From Neisseria dentiae (GTDB taxonomy: Bacteria > Pseudomonadota > Gammaproteobacteria > Burkholderiales > Neisseriaceae), in the NCBI RefSeq assembly GCF_014055005.1, contig NZ_CP059570.1:372001-436000 (forward strand): a stretch of DNA of 64,000 nucleotides, written 5' to 3'. The notes beneath the pieces were generated by a model. That model was given only the letters and a program-made list of their open reading frames with translations, had not been told where the DNA came from and made no database searches. The number at the start of each line of letters is the position of its first letter. The first letter of the stretch is position 1. Below are positions 24,270 through 33,240 of the stretch, in pieces. Position numbers and translations under genes: made by a program.

Positions 24270-24325
24270 GGCTCTCGTTAAGTTGATCCGCTATATTTTT
24301 CAGACGGCCTTGATGCCGTCTGAAA
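24270..24325. repeat. Correia-like end and mixed-dialect DUS pair
   Basis: GTTAAGTTGATCCGCTATA (24278-24296) resembles a decayed Correia-element end. TTCAGACGGCCT (24299-24310) is followed by ATGCCGTCTGAA (24313-24324), an AT-dialect uptake sequence among AG-type ones. Confidence 0.4.
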
Positions 24326-24349
24326 ACCCGATGATAGAAAGCAGCAAAT

Positions 24350-24970
24350 ATGAGCAACGATTTCCAATCCGTTTTAAAAACTCTGGGCAAACAGGCCAAA
24401 CAGGCCGCCGAGGCGAAGGCAGAAGCCGAAGCGGCGGCACGCAAACAGGCGGCGCAACAGGTGGATTTCGCCAAAGAAATGGCCGGCGTTACCCCGTTGA
24501 AAAACAGCAACCGCTACGCGCCGCCGCGCGACGTATCGCCGATCAAACCGCGCAAAACCCAAGCGGAGGCCTTAGCGGCGGAAGATTATTTTTATGTGGG
24601 CGACGGCGGAACCGACGAACCGCCCGCCACCTTCAGCAAAAACGGGCAGGGCAAAAACGACATCCGCCGTTTGCAGAGCGGCCATTGGCCGGTGGTGGCC
24701 GATGTGGACCTGCACGGCTACACGCAGGAAGAAGCGCAGCAGGTGTTGAACGAGTTTATCGAGTTCACCAAAAAACGCGGCGTGTGCGGCGAAATCGTCC
24801 ACGGCAGCGGTTTGGGTTCTTCGGGCTACAAACCCGTGCTGAAAAATCTGGTGCGCCGCTGGCTGATGGCCCATCCCGACGTGCTGGCTTATGCCGAGCC
24901 GCGCCCGGGCAACGACGGTGCGGTTAGGGTTTTGCTCAAACGCAACCGTTCGTGGGAGCAGGAAAGTTAG
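24350..24970 (+). CDS. Smr domain-containing protein
   Basis: A 206-aa protein. The first half is charged and low complexity (KQAKQAAEAKAEAEAAARKQ, probably a coiled coil). The second half is a Smr domain: DVDLHGYTQEEAQQVL with the LDLHG-type motif and IVHGSGLGSSG...LRPGNDGAVRVLL-like ending. Stand-alone Smr proteins such as SmrA and SmrB are nucleases. SmrB-type proteins cut mRNA at collided ribosomes, while this YdaL/SmrA-like length gives no firm subtype. It is monocistronic. Confidence 0.87.
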   Translation: MSNDFQSVLKTLGKQAKQAAEAKAEAEAAARKQAAQQVDFAKEMAGVTPLKNSNRYAPPRDVSPIKPRKTQAEALAAEDYFYVGDGGTDEPPATFSKNGQGKNDIRRLQSGHWPVVADVDLHGYTQEEAQQVLNEFIEFTKKRGVCGEIVHGSGLGSSGYKPVLKNLVRRWLMAHPDVLAYAEPRPGNDGAVRVLLKRNRSWEQES

Positions 24971-25016
24971 GCGGGGGACTTTGCAAGCTGCCCAGGCCGT
25001 CTGAAATGCTTGAATA

Positions 25017-25094
25017 CCGTCATATTCGGGCTTGCCCCGAGTATCGGCCAGTTCTTTTTTAACAAAGAGATGCCCGGGTCAAGCCCGATCATGA
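25017..25094. repeat. CGGGCTTGACCCG palindrome element
   Basis: CGTCATATTCGGGCTTGCCC at the left and GATGCCCGGGTCAAGCCCGA at the right, with some arm changes. Fragments around it (ACTTTGCAAGC at about 24979; TTGGCAAAGGTTGG at about 25125) look like worn MITE ends. Confidence 0.65.
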
Positions 25095-25148
25095 CGCAGA
25101 GGTTTTAAAAATACCGACATGAATTTGGCAAAGGTTGGCATATTGCGG

Positions 25149-25172
25149 CAACAAAAAAGCACCCTGAACAGG
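25149..25172 (-). terminator. Intrinsic terminator of pyrG
   Basis: On the minus strand AAAGCACCCTG-TT-CAGGGTGCTTTTTT forms a tight hairpin with a T tract, 30 bp after pyrG. Confidence 0.85.
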
Positions 25173-25200
25173 GTGCTTTCGGTTTTAACGGCAGGCCACG

Positions 25201-26829
25201 TCAAACTTTTTTATTCGCCAGCGCCGCTTTGATATAGGCCGTAAACAGCGGGTGGCCTTTGCGCGGGGTGGAGGTGAACTCGGGGTGGAACTGGCAGGCG
25301 AAAAACCACGGGTGGCCGGGCAGCTCGATGGTTTCCACCAAGCGTTCGCGGCCGGCGGATACGCCGCCGATCACCAACCCCGCTTTTTCCAGCTCGGGCA
25401 CGAAGTTGTTGTTCACTTCGTAGCGGTGGCGGTGGCGTTCTTTGATTTCGGTGCTGCCGTAGATTTTGGCGGCAAGGCTGTCGGGTTTTAATTCGACTTC
25501 CTGTGCGCCCAAACGCATGGTGCCGCCCAAATCGGCGTTTTCGTCGCGTTTTTCCACGCTGCCGTCGGCGGTTTGCCATTCGTCGATCAGCGCCACAACG
25601 GGATACGGGGTTTTCAGGTCGAACTCGGTGGAGTTGGCGCCCTGTAAGCCGGCCACGTCGCGGGCGTATTCGATCAGCGCAATCTGCATGCCGAGGCAGA
25701 TGCCCAAATAGGGGATATTGTTTTCGCGCGCGTATTTGACGGCGGCGATTTTGCCTTCCACGCCGCGCACGCCGAAACCGCCGGGCACGAGAATGGCATC
25801 CATATCGTGCAGGCAGCCGGTGCCTTCTTTTTCGATGGCTTCGCTGTCCACATAGGTAATCTGCACGTCGGTTTCGGTGTGGATACCGGCGTGTTTCAGG
25901 GCTTCGGTCAGCGATTTGTAGGATTCGGTCAAATCCACATATTTGCCGACCATGGCGATTTTAGCGGTGTGTTTGGGGTTTTTGATGGCGTAAACGATTT
26001 TTTTCCATTCGGTCAAATCGGCCTGCTGCACGTTGAGCTGCAACTGCTCGCAAATAATGTTGTCGATGCCCTGGTTGTGCAGCATTTCAGGGATTTCGTA
26101 AATGCTGTCGGCATCATAGCTGCCCGCCACCGCGCGCTCTTCCACGTTGCAGAACAGGGCGATTTTGCGCTTTTCTTCTTCGGGCAGAATGCGGTCCATG
26201 CGGCAGATCAACACGTCGGGCTGGATGCCGATTTCGCGCAATTCTTTCACCGAGTGTTGGGTGGGTTTGGTTTTGATTTCGCCGGCGGCGGCGATATAGG
26301 GCACATAACTCAGGTGCACGTATAAGGTGTTGTTGCGGCCGAGCTGGCTGCGCATCTGGCGGATGGCTTCCAGAAAAGGCAGCGATTCGATGTCGCCCAC
26401 GGTGCCGCCGATTTCGACGATGGCCACATCGTGCCCCGCCGCGCCTTCGTGGATTTTGCGTTTGATTTCGTCGGTGATGTGGGGGATAACCTGCACGGTG
26501 CCGCCCAAATAGTCGCCGCGGCGTTCTTTGGCGATCACCTGTTCGTAAACCTGGCCTGCGCTGAAGCTGTTGCGGCGCAGCATGGTGGAATTGATAAAGC
26601 GTTCGTAGTGGCCCAAATCGAGGTCGGTTTCGGCGCCGTCTTCGGTAACGAATACTTCGCCGTGCTGGAACGGACTCATGGTGCCGGGATCGACGTTGAT
26701 ATAGGGGTCAAGCTTGAGCATGGTAACGTTCAAGCCGCGCGATTCGAGAATGGTGGCAATAGAAGCGGCGGCGATACCTTTACCTAATGAAGATACGACG
26801 CCGCCGGTTACGAAAATAAACTTGGTCAT
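25201..26829 (-). CDS. pyrG: CTP synthase
   Basis: A 542-aa enzyme that aminates UTP to CTP. The start at 26829 gives the invariant N-terminus MTKFIFVTGGVVSSLGKG; a longer open frame to 27093 adds 88 residues with no family similarity and is rejected. The amidoligase domain (P-loop near residues 10-25, and YGGTVQVIPH-type binding) is followed by the glutamine amidotransferase domain with Cys in PYLGICLGMQIA and the His-Glu pair in FHPEFTS. It is essential for nucleotide and phospholipid synthesis. Confidence 0.97.
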   Translation of the reverse strand: MTKFIFVTGGVVSSLGKGIAAASIATILESRGLNVTMLKLDPYINVDPGTMSPFQHGEVFVTEDGAETDLDLGHYERFINSTMLRRNSFSAGQVYEQVIAKERRGDYLGGTVQVIPHITDEIKRKIHEGAAGHDVAIVEIGGTVGDIESLPFLEAIRQMRSQLGRNNTLYVHLSYVPYIAAAGEIKTKPTQHSVKELREIGIQPDVLICRMDRILPEEEKRKIALFCNVEERAVAGSYDADSIYEIPEMLHNQGIDNIICEQLQLNVQQADLTEWKKIVYAIKNPKHTAKIAMVGKYVDLTESYKSLTEALKHAGIHTETDVQITYVDSEAIEKEGTGCLHDMDAILVPGGFGVRGVEGKIAAVKYARENNIPYLGICLGMQIALIEYARDVAGLQGANSTEFDLKTPYPVVALIDEWQTADGSVEKRDENADLGGTMRLGAQEVELKPDSLAAKIYGSTEIKERHRHRYEVNNNFVPELEKAGLVIGGVSAGRERLVETIELPGHPWFFACQFHPEFTSTPRKGHPLFTAYIKAALANKKV

Positions 26830-26893
26830 GATTTTTACCGCTCGTTTTGAATGCGCGATTTTACCTTGAAAGAAGGGTGTTTTCAATAAGGCG

Positions 26894-26924
26894 CAGGCCG
26901 TCTGAAAACCTTTCAGACGGCCTG
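26894..26924. terminator. Inverted DUS pair between pyrG and the 49-aa gene
   Basis: CAGGCCGTCTGAAA and TTTCAGACGGCCTG are 3 nt apart. It probably ends the short upstream minus-strand transcript before pyrG. Confidence 0.65.
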
Positions 26925-27017
26925 TTTTGAGCGGGCGGGGCAGTGCGGCAACGCAGCCGTTATGCGCGGAGCGGGTATGCCTGACGGCTGTTTTTTTATC
27001 CGCCCGTGTGTTGCCGT

Positions 27018-27167
27018 TTAAACGGCGGTGTGTTGCGTGTGTGTTTGGGTGGTTTTTTTCTTGTTTGAAAACAGGCTGTTGTAAATGGCCCAAGCCGCCA
27101 GGCCGGTGTAGCCGAGCATGGACAGCACACCGATAACGGCGAAAATGGGCATCAGGCGGTCAATCAT
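27018..27167 (-). CDS. 49-aa single-helix membrane protein
   Basis: The start at 27167 has GGAG 6-7 bp upstream; a longer frame to 27263 adds a basic tail with no support. One transmembrane helix (about residues 5-30, MPIFAVIGVLSMLGYTGLAAW) is followed by a Lys/Thr/Gln-rich end. I do not recognise it. It is divergent from the CcoI-type copper ATPase; a CcoS- or CcoQ-like role was considered, but their motifs are absent. The gap between them should hold both promoters. Confidence 0.55.
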   Translation of the reverse strand: MIDRLMPIFAVIGVLSMLGYTGLAAWAIYNSLFSNKKKTTQTHTQHTAV

Positions 27168-27481
27168 GGGTATCTCCGAGTAAAGAAACGTTTGGATATG
27201 TGTTGATTTATGAGCTTGCTTTTTTGAATTGCTTGCGGAGCCTGTTTTTTTATTTTCAGGCAATATTTTTAAATATTAAAACTTTGTTGTCAATTTTTAT
27301 GACAATAAATTGATATTTTTAGAGAATAGTGTTGTAAATTTATGTAATCAATGGTTTGAAACGGCTAACATTGCTGACCGGATAATGGAAGCGAAAGATA
27401 CGGCGGGGCGGAAAGCCCGGGCCGTCTGAAAGGGCGGCGCGTCGTTGCCCGCGCCAAGCGCTGCGCGTACAATTCCAGCCC
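27168..27481. promoter_or_regulatory. AT-rich divergent promoter region with TTGTCA-N7-TGACAA
   Basis: The gap between the 49-aa gene and the copper ATPase is strongly AT-rich in 27180-27370. TTGTCA (27287-27292) and TGACAA (27300-27305) form an inverted repeat 13 bp centre to centre. Read on the minus strand it contains TTGACA and is followed at suitable distance by AT-rich -10-like sequence. It could be a minus-strand promoter, an operator or both. Confidence 0.4.
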
Positions 27482-29944
27482 ATGAAAAAAACATGCTTTC
27501 ATTGCGGGCTGGATGTGCCCGACAACGTTTCTTTAACCGTGGTTTACGAAAACGAACCGCGCGACACCTGCTGCGCGGGCTGCCAGGCCGTGGCGCAGGG
27601 GATTATCGATGCGGGGCTGGGCAATTACTACAAACAGCGTACGGCCGATGCCGAAAAAGCGGCGCTGCCGCCGCAGGAAATTCTCGACCGCCTGAAGCTT
27701 TACGATCTGCCGGAAGTGCAGGCCGGTTTTGTGGAGGCGGGCTCGGGCGAAGAGCGCGAGGCGGTGCTGATGCTGGAGGGCATTACCTGCGCCGCCTGCG
27801 TGTGGCTGATCGAGCAGCAGCTTCTGCGCACGGCGGGGGTGTTGCGGGCAGATTTGAACTACAGCACCCGCCGCGTGCGCGTGTTGTGGGACAACAGCCG
27901 CGTGCTGCTTTCCGATATCCTGCTGCGCATTCAGAAAAGCGGTTACAGCGCCTTGCCTTACGATGCCCATAAAATGGAAGAACAGGCGCAGGCCGAACGC
28001 AAGCAGTCGCTGATACGTTTGGCGGTGGCGGGTTTGTCGATGATGCAGACGATGATGTTCGCCGTGCCCGAATATCTTTACGGCAATGAAATCGAGCCGG
28101 TTTATTTGAACGTGCTGCATTGGGGTTCGTTTTTGATGGTGCTGCCGGCGATGCTTTATTCGGCGGTGCCGTTTTACCGCGGTATGTGGCGCGACCTCAA
28201 AAACCGCCGCACCGGCATGGATACGCCGGTGGCGGTGGCGCTGATTCTGACGTTTTCGGCCGGCGTGTACAGCCTGTTCAGCGGGGCGGGGCAGGGTATG
28301 TATTTCGAATCGATTGCCATGTTTGTGTTTTTTCTGCTCGGCGGCCGCTATATGGAGCAGATCGCAAGGCGCAAGGCGGGAGATGCGGCCGAGCGGCTGG
28401 TGAAGCTGGTGCCCGCGTTTTGCCATAAGCTGGGCGGTTATCCCGAAAGCGAAACGGCCGAAGAGGCGGCGGTGGTGCAGCTGCGCCCGGGCGACGTGGT
28501 GGCGGTGTATCCCGGCGAAGTGATTCCGGTGGACGGCACGGTGCTGGCCGGCGAGAGCGAGGTAAACGAAGCCATGCTCACCGGCGAGAGCCTGCCTCTG
28601 CCCAAACAGGCGGGGCAGGCGGTGGTGGCGGGCACGCTCAACACATCCGGCCCGCTGGTTATCCGCACCGACCAAGTGGGCGGCGGCACGCGGTTGGCGC
28701 ACATTGTGAAACTGCTCGACCGCGCTTTGGCGCAAAAACCGCGTTTGGCCGAGCTGGCCGACAAATACGCCGCTTTCTTTTTATCGCGCCTGCTGCTGTT
28801 GGCCGTGCCGGTTTTCGTGGGTTGGACGATATACGCCGGCCCCATGCAGGCGTTGTGGATTACCGTGTCGCTCTTGGTGATTACCTGCCCGTGCGCGCTT
28901 TCGCTGGCTACGCCCACCGCGCTGGCCGCTTCCACGGGCGTGCTCGCTTCAGACGGCATCTTGATCAGCGGCAGCGGCAGTTTGGAAACGCTGGCCCAGA
29001 TTGACGATGTGGTGTTTGATAAAACCGGCACCTTAACCCGGGGCACTTTATCGGTTATCGAGGCGCGCCCGTTAGGCCGTCTGAACAGCCCCCTGGCCGC
29101 TGCCGTTGCCGGTGTGCTGGAGTCCCAGTCGGAACACCCCGTTGCCAAAGCCATTCTGGATTATGCCGAACGTTCGGGTGCCGAAGGGCAGCACGAAATC
29201 CGCGCCGAACAGCGCGCCAACCATGTGGGCAGCGGCGTGAGCGCACGGCTCACGGTAAACGGCGAAACGCAAATTTGGGCGTTGGGTAAGGCGGATTTCG
29301 TGGCGGGCATCTCCGGCAACCTGCCCGCAGCGGGCATAATCGAACACGGCGGCGGTTTGGTTTACCTCGGCAACCAACAAGGTTTTCAGACGGCCTTTCT
29401 GCTGGCCGACGAAACCAAAGCAGGCATTGCCGATATGCTGGCCGAGCTTAAAGCGCAGGGCGTGCGGCTGCACCTGCTCAGCGGCGACCGCAGCCCCGCC
29501 GTAGCAAACCTTGCCCGCAGTTTGGGTTTGGACAGCTACCGTGCGGAAGCCTCGCCCGAAGACAAACTGGCTTATGTGGAAACCCTGCAACGGCAGCAGC
29601 GCAAAGTGCTGATGGTGGGCGACGGCATCAACGATGCCCCCGTTTTGGCGCAGGCCGATGTTTCGGTTGCCGTGTCGGGCGGTGCTGATGTTGCCCGCGA
29701 AGGAGCCGATGTGATACTGCTGAACGAAGATATGCGCGTGTTGCCGAAAACCATACGGCAGGCGCGGCGCACCCGTTCGGTTATCCGCCAAAACCTGATT
29801 TGGGCCAGCGTTTACAATCTGATTGTGGTGCCTTTGGCCGTGTGCGGTTACGTTACCCCGTGGGTGGCCGCGCTGGGCATGAGCCTAAGCTCGCTGGTGG
29901 TGGTGGCCAATGCGTTAAGGCTGTTGAAAAAAGAGGCCGTCTGA
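27482..29944 (+). CDS. ccoI: CcoI/FixI-type copper-transporting P1B ATPase
   Basis: An 820-aa heavy-metal P-type ATPase. A Cys-rich N-terminal domain (CFHCG...DTCCAGC, residues 5-40) of the kind found in FixI/CcoI-type pumps comes first. An HMA domain with GITCAAC, an eight-helix core with the copper-type CPC motif (TCPCALSLATPTAL), DKTGTLT for phosphorylation and GDGINDAPVLAQADV follow. This class moves copper outward from the cytoplasm for assembly of cbb3-type oxidase. No ccoNOP or ccoS gene is in the window, so the oxidase link is from family knowledge. Two in-frame uptake-like sequences are present (near 28950 and 29385). Confidence 0.85.
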   Translation: MKKTCFHCGLDVPDNVSLTVVYENEPRDTCCAGCQAVAQGIIDAGLGNYYKQRTADAEKAALPPQEILDRLKLYDLPEVQAGFVEAGSGEEREAVLMLEGITCAACVWLIEQQLLRTAGVLRADLNYSTRRVRVLWDNSRVLLSDILLRIQKSGYSALPYDAHKMEEQAQAERKQSLIRLAVAGLSMMQTMMFAVPEYLYGNEIEPVYLNVLHWGSFLMVLPAMLYSAVPFYRGMWRDLKNRRTGMDTPVAVALILTFSAGVYSLFSGAGQGMYFESIAMFVFFLLGGRYMEQIARRKAGDAAERLVKLVPAFCHKLGGYPESETAEEAAVVQLRPGDVVAVYPGEVIPVDGTVLAGESEVNEAMLTGESLPLPKQAGQAVVAGTLNTSGPLVIRTDQVGGGTRLAHIVKLLDRALAQKPRLAELADKYAAFFLSRLLLLAVPVFVGWTIYAGPMQALWITVSLLVITCPCALSLATPTALAASTGVLASDGILISGSGSLETLAQIDDVVFDKTGTLTRGTLSVIEARPLGRLNSPLAAAVAGVLESQSEHPVAKAILDYAERSGAEGQHEIRAEQRANHVGSGVSARLTVNGETQIWALGKADFVAGISGNLPAAGIIEHGGGLVYLGNQQGFQTAFLLADETKAGIADMLAELKAQGVRLHLLSGDRSPAVANLARSLGLDSYRAEASPEDKLAYVETLQRQQRKVLMVGDGINDAPVLAQADVSVAVSGGADVAREGADVILLNEDMRVLPKTIRQARRTRSVIRQNLIWASVYNLIVVPLAVCGYVTPWVAALGMSLSSLVVVANALRLLKKEAV

Positions 29945-30087
29945 AAATATGGCAGGCAATTTACCTTAAACACTTCACGACCGTGCTTTAGTCGCAAATC
30001 AATGGCTCAACGGAAACCGTGCAAAGGCTTCGGGCGATGTTGCGGAAAAAGAAAACCTGCCGCTTGGCACAAACACAGGAGCAAACC

Positions 30088-31164
30088 ATGAATACCGTTT
30101 CCCGTTTGTTGAAGCTGATTCAAACCCGCCTGCCGCTGATTCAGGCACCGATGGCGGGCGTGCAGGGCAGCAGGCTGGCCGTTGCCGCCTGCCGTGCCGG
30201 CGTGCTGGGTTCGCTGCCCGCCGCCATGTTGCTGGCCGAGCGCTTGTGTGCCGAAATCGAAGCCGTGCGGCGGCAGACCGACCGGCCGTTCAACATTAAC
30301 TTTTTCGCCCACAAACAGCCGCAAGCCGATGCCACACAACAGGCGGCATGGTTGCAGGCGCTGCAACCGTTTTACCGCGAATTCGGCTTGAGCGAAGCAG
30401 ACGTTGCCGCAGGCGGCGGCAGGCAGCCGTTTGGCGAAGAGCAGGCGGAAATCGTGCTGCGTTACCGCCCGGCCGTGGTCAGCTTTCATTTCGGGCTGCC
30501 CGAGCAGACATTGTTGGACAAAGTGAAAAGCAGCGGTGCCGTGGTGATGTCGAGCGCCACCACAGTGGAAGAAGCCCGCAGGCTCGAGGCCGGCGGCGCC
30601 GACATTATTATCGCGCAAGGCTTGGAAGCAGGCGGCCACCGCGGCATGTTTCTCAGCAGGGACTTAACCACCCAGTCGGGCACGTTCAGCCTGCTGCCGC
30701 AAGTTTGCGCGGCCGTAAGCGTGCCGGTGGTGGCAACAGGCGGTATCTGCAATGCCGCCACCGCCCGCGCCGCCCGTGATTTGGGCGCGGCAGGCATACA
30801 GATCGGCACCGCGCTGATGCTGGCCGACGAGGCCGACACCTCGCCCCTGCACCGCGCCGCCCTGCAAAGCAGCCGTGCCGAACACACCGCTCTAACCAAC
30901 CTGTTCAGCGGCGGCTTCGCGCGCGGCATCGTCAACCGCTTTATCCGCGAAGCCGGCCCCATCAATCCCGCTGCACCGCCTTTCCCGCTGGCGCAGGCTG
31001 TGGCCGCACCGTTGAAAGCGGCGGCGGAGAAACAGGGTTCCGACGAATTTTCTTCGTTGTGGGCGGGGCAGAATGCGCCGCTGGCCGAAACCGGCAGCGC
31101 GGCGGAAATTATCGGCAGAATCATGGCGGGCTGGGGAAATGTGCCGGAAGATAGTGAGCGATAG
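30088..31164 (+). CDS. Nitronate monooxygenase family flavoprotein
   Basis: A 358-aa FMN-dependent TIM-barrel protein (2-nitropropane dioxygenase family), starting at ATG 30088 with AGGAG 8 bp upstream. LIQAPMAGVQGSRLAVAAC at the N-terminus, SFHFGLPEQTLLDKVK, GADIIIAQGLEAGGHRGMF and VVATGGICNAATARAA are the FMN-binding blocks of nitronate monooxygenases. It oxidises nitronates such as propionate-3-nitronate to detoxify them; other activities occur in the family. It follows the copper ATPase by 143 bp on the same strand. Confidence 0.9.
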   Translation: MNTVSRLLKLIQTRLPLIQAPMAGVQGSRLAVAACRAGVLGSLPAAMLLAERLCAEIEAVRRQTDRPFNINFFAHKQPQADATQQAAWLQALQPFYREFGLSEADVAAGGGRQPFGEEQAEIVLRYRPAVVSFHFGLPEQTLLDKVKSSGAVVMSSATTVEEARRLEAGGADIIIAQGLEAGGHRGMFLSRDLTTQSGTFSLLPQVCAAVSVPVVATGGICNAATARAARDLGAAGIQIGTALMLADEADTSPLHRAALQSSRAEHTALTNLFSGGFARGIVNRFIREAGPINPAAPPFPLAQAVAAPLKAAAEKQGSDEFSSLWAGQNAPLAETGSAAEIIGRIMAGWGNVPEDSER

Positions 31165-31204
31165 GAAAATAAATTATTGATATAAAAGGTTTATAAAGAT
31201 ATTT

Positions 31205-31245
31205 AGGCCGTCTGAAAGTATGCGTTATATGCTTTCAGACGGCCT
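31205..31245 (+). terminator. Inverted DUS pair after the nitronate monooxygenase gene
   Basis: AGGCCGTCTGAAAG-TATGCGTTATATG-CTTTCAGACGGCCT. The arms extend one base beyond the uptake sequence. Confidence 0.65.
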
Positions 31246-31282
31246 GAAAATTTTGCAGAAATTTCAGTTCATGCCGGTATTT

Positions 31283-31399
31283 TATAGTGGATTAAAATAA
31301 GAATGCCGAAGTAGGGTAAAACGATTCTTTAGCATATCGCCCAATTGCAAGTTTGAATGCAGTTATTTCATTTCGGAGTTTTTATTTGAATTCACTATA
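31283..31399. repeat. Correia-like element, diverged (117 bp)
   Basis: It begins TATAGTGGATTAAAATAA and ends TTTATTTGAATTCACTATA, matching the inverted ends of Correia elements. The interior does not resemble the canonical core, and the length is shorter than the usual 154-156 bp. It may be a related MITE. Confidence 0.45.
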
Positions 31400-31408
31400 A
31401 TATCTTCG

Positions 31409-31605
31409 TCATGCTCGGGTTTGACCCGAGCATCTGTTTGTTTCAAAAGAAATAACCGATACCCGGGCTGAGCACGGGTATGACGAAACATAAATAAATT
31501 CAGGGTTAAAACGTGTTTTTGCAAAGGTCTCAGGTCAAGCCCGAGTATGACGGTGAATACGGCAATCGGGCATTTCAGACGGCCTGAGCGACTTGCAAAG
31601 GTTTC
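31409..31605. repeat. CGGGCTTGACCCG element plus truncated MITE right ends
   Basis: CGTCATGCTCGGGTTTGACC and the inverse near 31460-31484 form one palindrome element. A tail ending TTTTTGCAAAGGTCTCAGG (about 31533) matches the right end of the copy at 44934-45094. A short right-end remnant GACTTGCAAAGGTTTCGGCCT follows at about 31590-31610, after another half arm. Confidence 0.55.
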
Positions 31606-31634
31606 GGCCTGTCCGTTTCTTTGCCGGCAGATAT

Positions 31635-33068
31635 TCAGCCGATATCCAAACACAGATATTTCAATTCGAGATATTCGTTTATACCGTATTTGCTGCCTTC
31701 CCTGCCCAAACCGCTCATTTTGATGCCACCGAAAGGCGCTACTTCGTTGCTGATGATGCCGGTGTTGATGCCCACCATGCCGTATTCGAGTGCTTCGGCC
31801 ACGCGCCATTGGCGGGCGGTGTCGCGGGTAAACAGGTAGGCGGCCAAGCCGGCTTCGGTGCGGTTGGCTTGGGCAACGGCTTCTGCTTCCGATTCGAATT
31901 TGAACACGGGGCAGAGCGGGCCGAAGATTTCTTCGCGGGCCAAAAGCATATCGGCGGTGGCGCCGCTTAACACCGTCGGCTCGAAAAACGTGCCGCCCAA
32001 CGGGCTGCGCCGCCCGCCGGTTAAGCATTGCGCGCCTTTTTCGAGCGCATCGGCGATGTATGCTTCCACCTTGGCCACCGCGTCTGCATCGATTAACGGG
32101 CCTTGCTGCACGCCTTTGTCCAAACCGTTGCCGAGTTTCAGACGGCCTGCCTGCACGGCGAGGCGGCGGCAGAATTCGTTGTAAACGCCGGCCTGCACAT
32201 ATACGCGGTTGGTGCACACGCAGGTTTGGCCGCTGTTGCGGAATTTGCTGAGCATGGTGCCTTCGACGGCTTTGTCGAGGTCGGCATCGTCGAAAACCAG
32301 CAGGGGGGCGTTGCCGCCCAGCTCGAGGCTGAGTTTTTTAATGTGTTCGGCGCTGTTGCGGAAAATCTGTATGCCCACTTCGGTGGAGCCGGTGAAGCTG
32401 ATTTTGCGGATAATCGGGTTTTGCGTGAAAGTGTTGCTGATGTCGGCGGCTTTGCCGTTCACAACCGCAAACAAGTCTTGCGGAATGCCTGCGCGGTAGG
32501 CCAATACGGCTTGGGCGTAGGCGCTCAGGGGCGTTTGGCTGGCGGGTTTGACAATTATGGCGCAGCCTGCCGCCAGCGCAGGCGCGGCTTTGCGGGTAAT
32601 CATGGCGGCTGGGAAGTTCCACGGGGTGATGGCCGCGGTTACGCCGACGGGCTGTTTGATAACCATCAGTTTTTGGGTGGGTTTCAGGCTGGTGAGAATA
32701 TCGCCGTCGATGCGGCGGGCTTCTTCGGCAAACCAGCGGATAAACCCTGCGGCGTAGTCGATTTCACCCAGTGACTCGGCCAGGCTTTTGCCTTGTTCCA
32801 TCGTCATCAGGCGGGCGAGGTTTTCTTTGTTTTCCTTCATCAGGCGGTACCAGCACCAGAGTATGTCGGCGCGCTCCAGCGCGCTTTTCGCCGCCCACTC
32901 GGTTTGGGCGGTTTGGGCTTTGGCGATAATGTGGTTCAGCTGCGGCACGGAAGTGGTGCGGACGTAGGCCAGCGTGTCGCCGGTGGCGGGGTTGCGGATT
33001 TTTAGGCCGTCCGAAAGCGGGGTGGTGCGGACGTCGGGATGGTTAAGCAGTTGTTCGATGGCGTTCAT
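31635..33068 (-). CDS. gabD: NAD(P)-dependent succinate-semialdehyde dehydrogenase
   Basis: A 477-aa aldehyde dehydrogenase starting at 33068 behind AGGAAA; a 52-residue upstream extension with DUS-derived sequence is rejected. The nucleotide site (VTAAITPWNFPAAMITRK), catalytic Glu (ELGGNAPLL) and catalytic Cys (NSGQTCVCTNR) are complete. The Cys-x-Cys pair is typical of SSADH and can form a regulatory disulfide. It oxidises succinate semialdehyde to succinate, the last step of GABA use. No gabT lies beside it. Expression ends in repeat-rich DNA. Confidence 0.92.
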   Translation of the reverse strand: MNAIEQLLNHPDVRTTPLSDGLKIRNPATGDTLAYVRTTSVPQLNHIIAKAQTAQTEWAAKSALERADILWCWYRLMKENKENLARLMTMEQGKSLAESLGEIDYAAGFIRWFAEEARRIDGDILTSLKPTQKLMVIKQPVGVTAAITPWNFPAAMITRKAAPALAAGCAIIVKPASQTPLSAYAQAVLAYRAGIPQDLFAVVNGKAADISNTFTQNPIIRKISFTGSTEVGIQIFRNSAEHIKKLSLELGGNAPLLVFDDADLDKAVEGTMLSKFRNSGQTCVCTNRVYVQAGVYNEFCRRLAVQAGRLKLGNGLDKGVQQGPLIDADAVAKVEAYIADALEKGAQCLTGGRRSPLGGTFFEPTVLSGATADMLLAREEIFGPLCPVFKFESEAEAVAQANRTEAGLAAYLFTRDTARQWRVAEALEYGMVGINTGIISNEVAPFGGIKMSGLGREGSKYGINEYLELKYLCLDIG

Positions 33069-33188
33069 GGCTGGTTTCCTGTGAAAGCGGCGTGCGGCAC
33101 GGCCGGGCGGGAAAATGTGATTTTCCGTTTTATGCCGGATAGGGTTGAGGCCGTCTGAAAAGGTTGCGGCAGCGGTCGGCCCAAATAA

Positions 33189-33215
33189 AAAAGCGTACCT
33201 GAATAGTACGCTTTT
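33189..33215 (-). terminator. Intrinsic terminator of cytochrome c5
   Basis: AAAAGCGTAC-CTGAATA-GTACGCTTTT; on the minus strand it ends in TTTTTT. It lies 26 bp after the cytochrome gene. Confidence 0.8.
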
Positions 33216-33240
33216 AAAAAACATTTGAGTATGAAGCTGA

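Noticed and set aside
26830..27093. 88-residue N-terminal extension of CTP synthase
   Set aside because: Family members begin at MTKFIFVTGG; the extension crosses a DUS pair and overlaps the 49-aa gene.
27168..27481. FNR box upstream of the copper ATPase
   Set aside because: TTGAT half sites occur but no second half lies at the right distance; only the TTGTCA-N7-TGACAA repeat is supported.
27533..28735. 400-codon open frame on the minus strand
   Set aside because: It lies entirely opposite the copper ATPase, is His/Arg/Gln-rich with no domain, and is explained by GC-rich codon use on the other strand.
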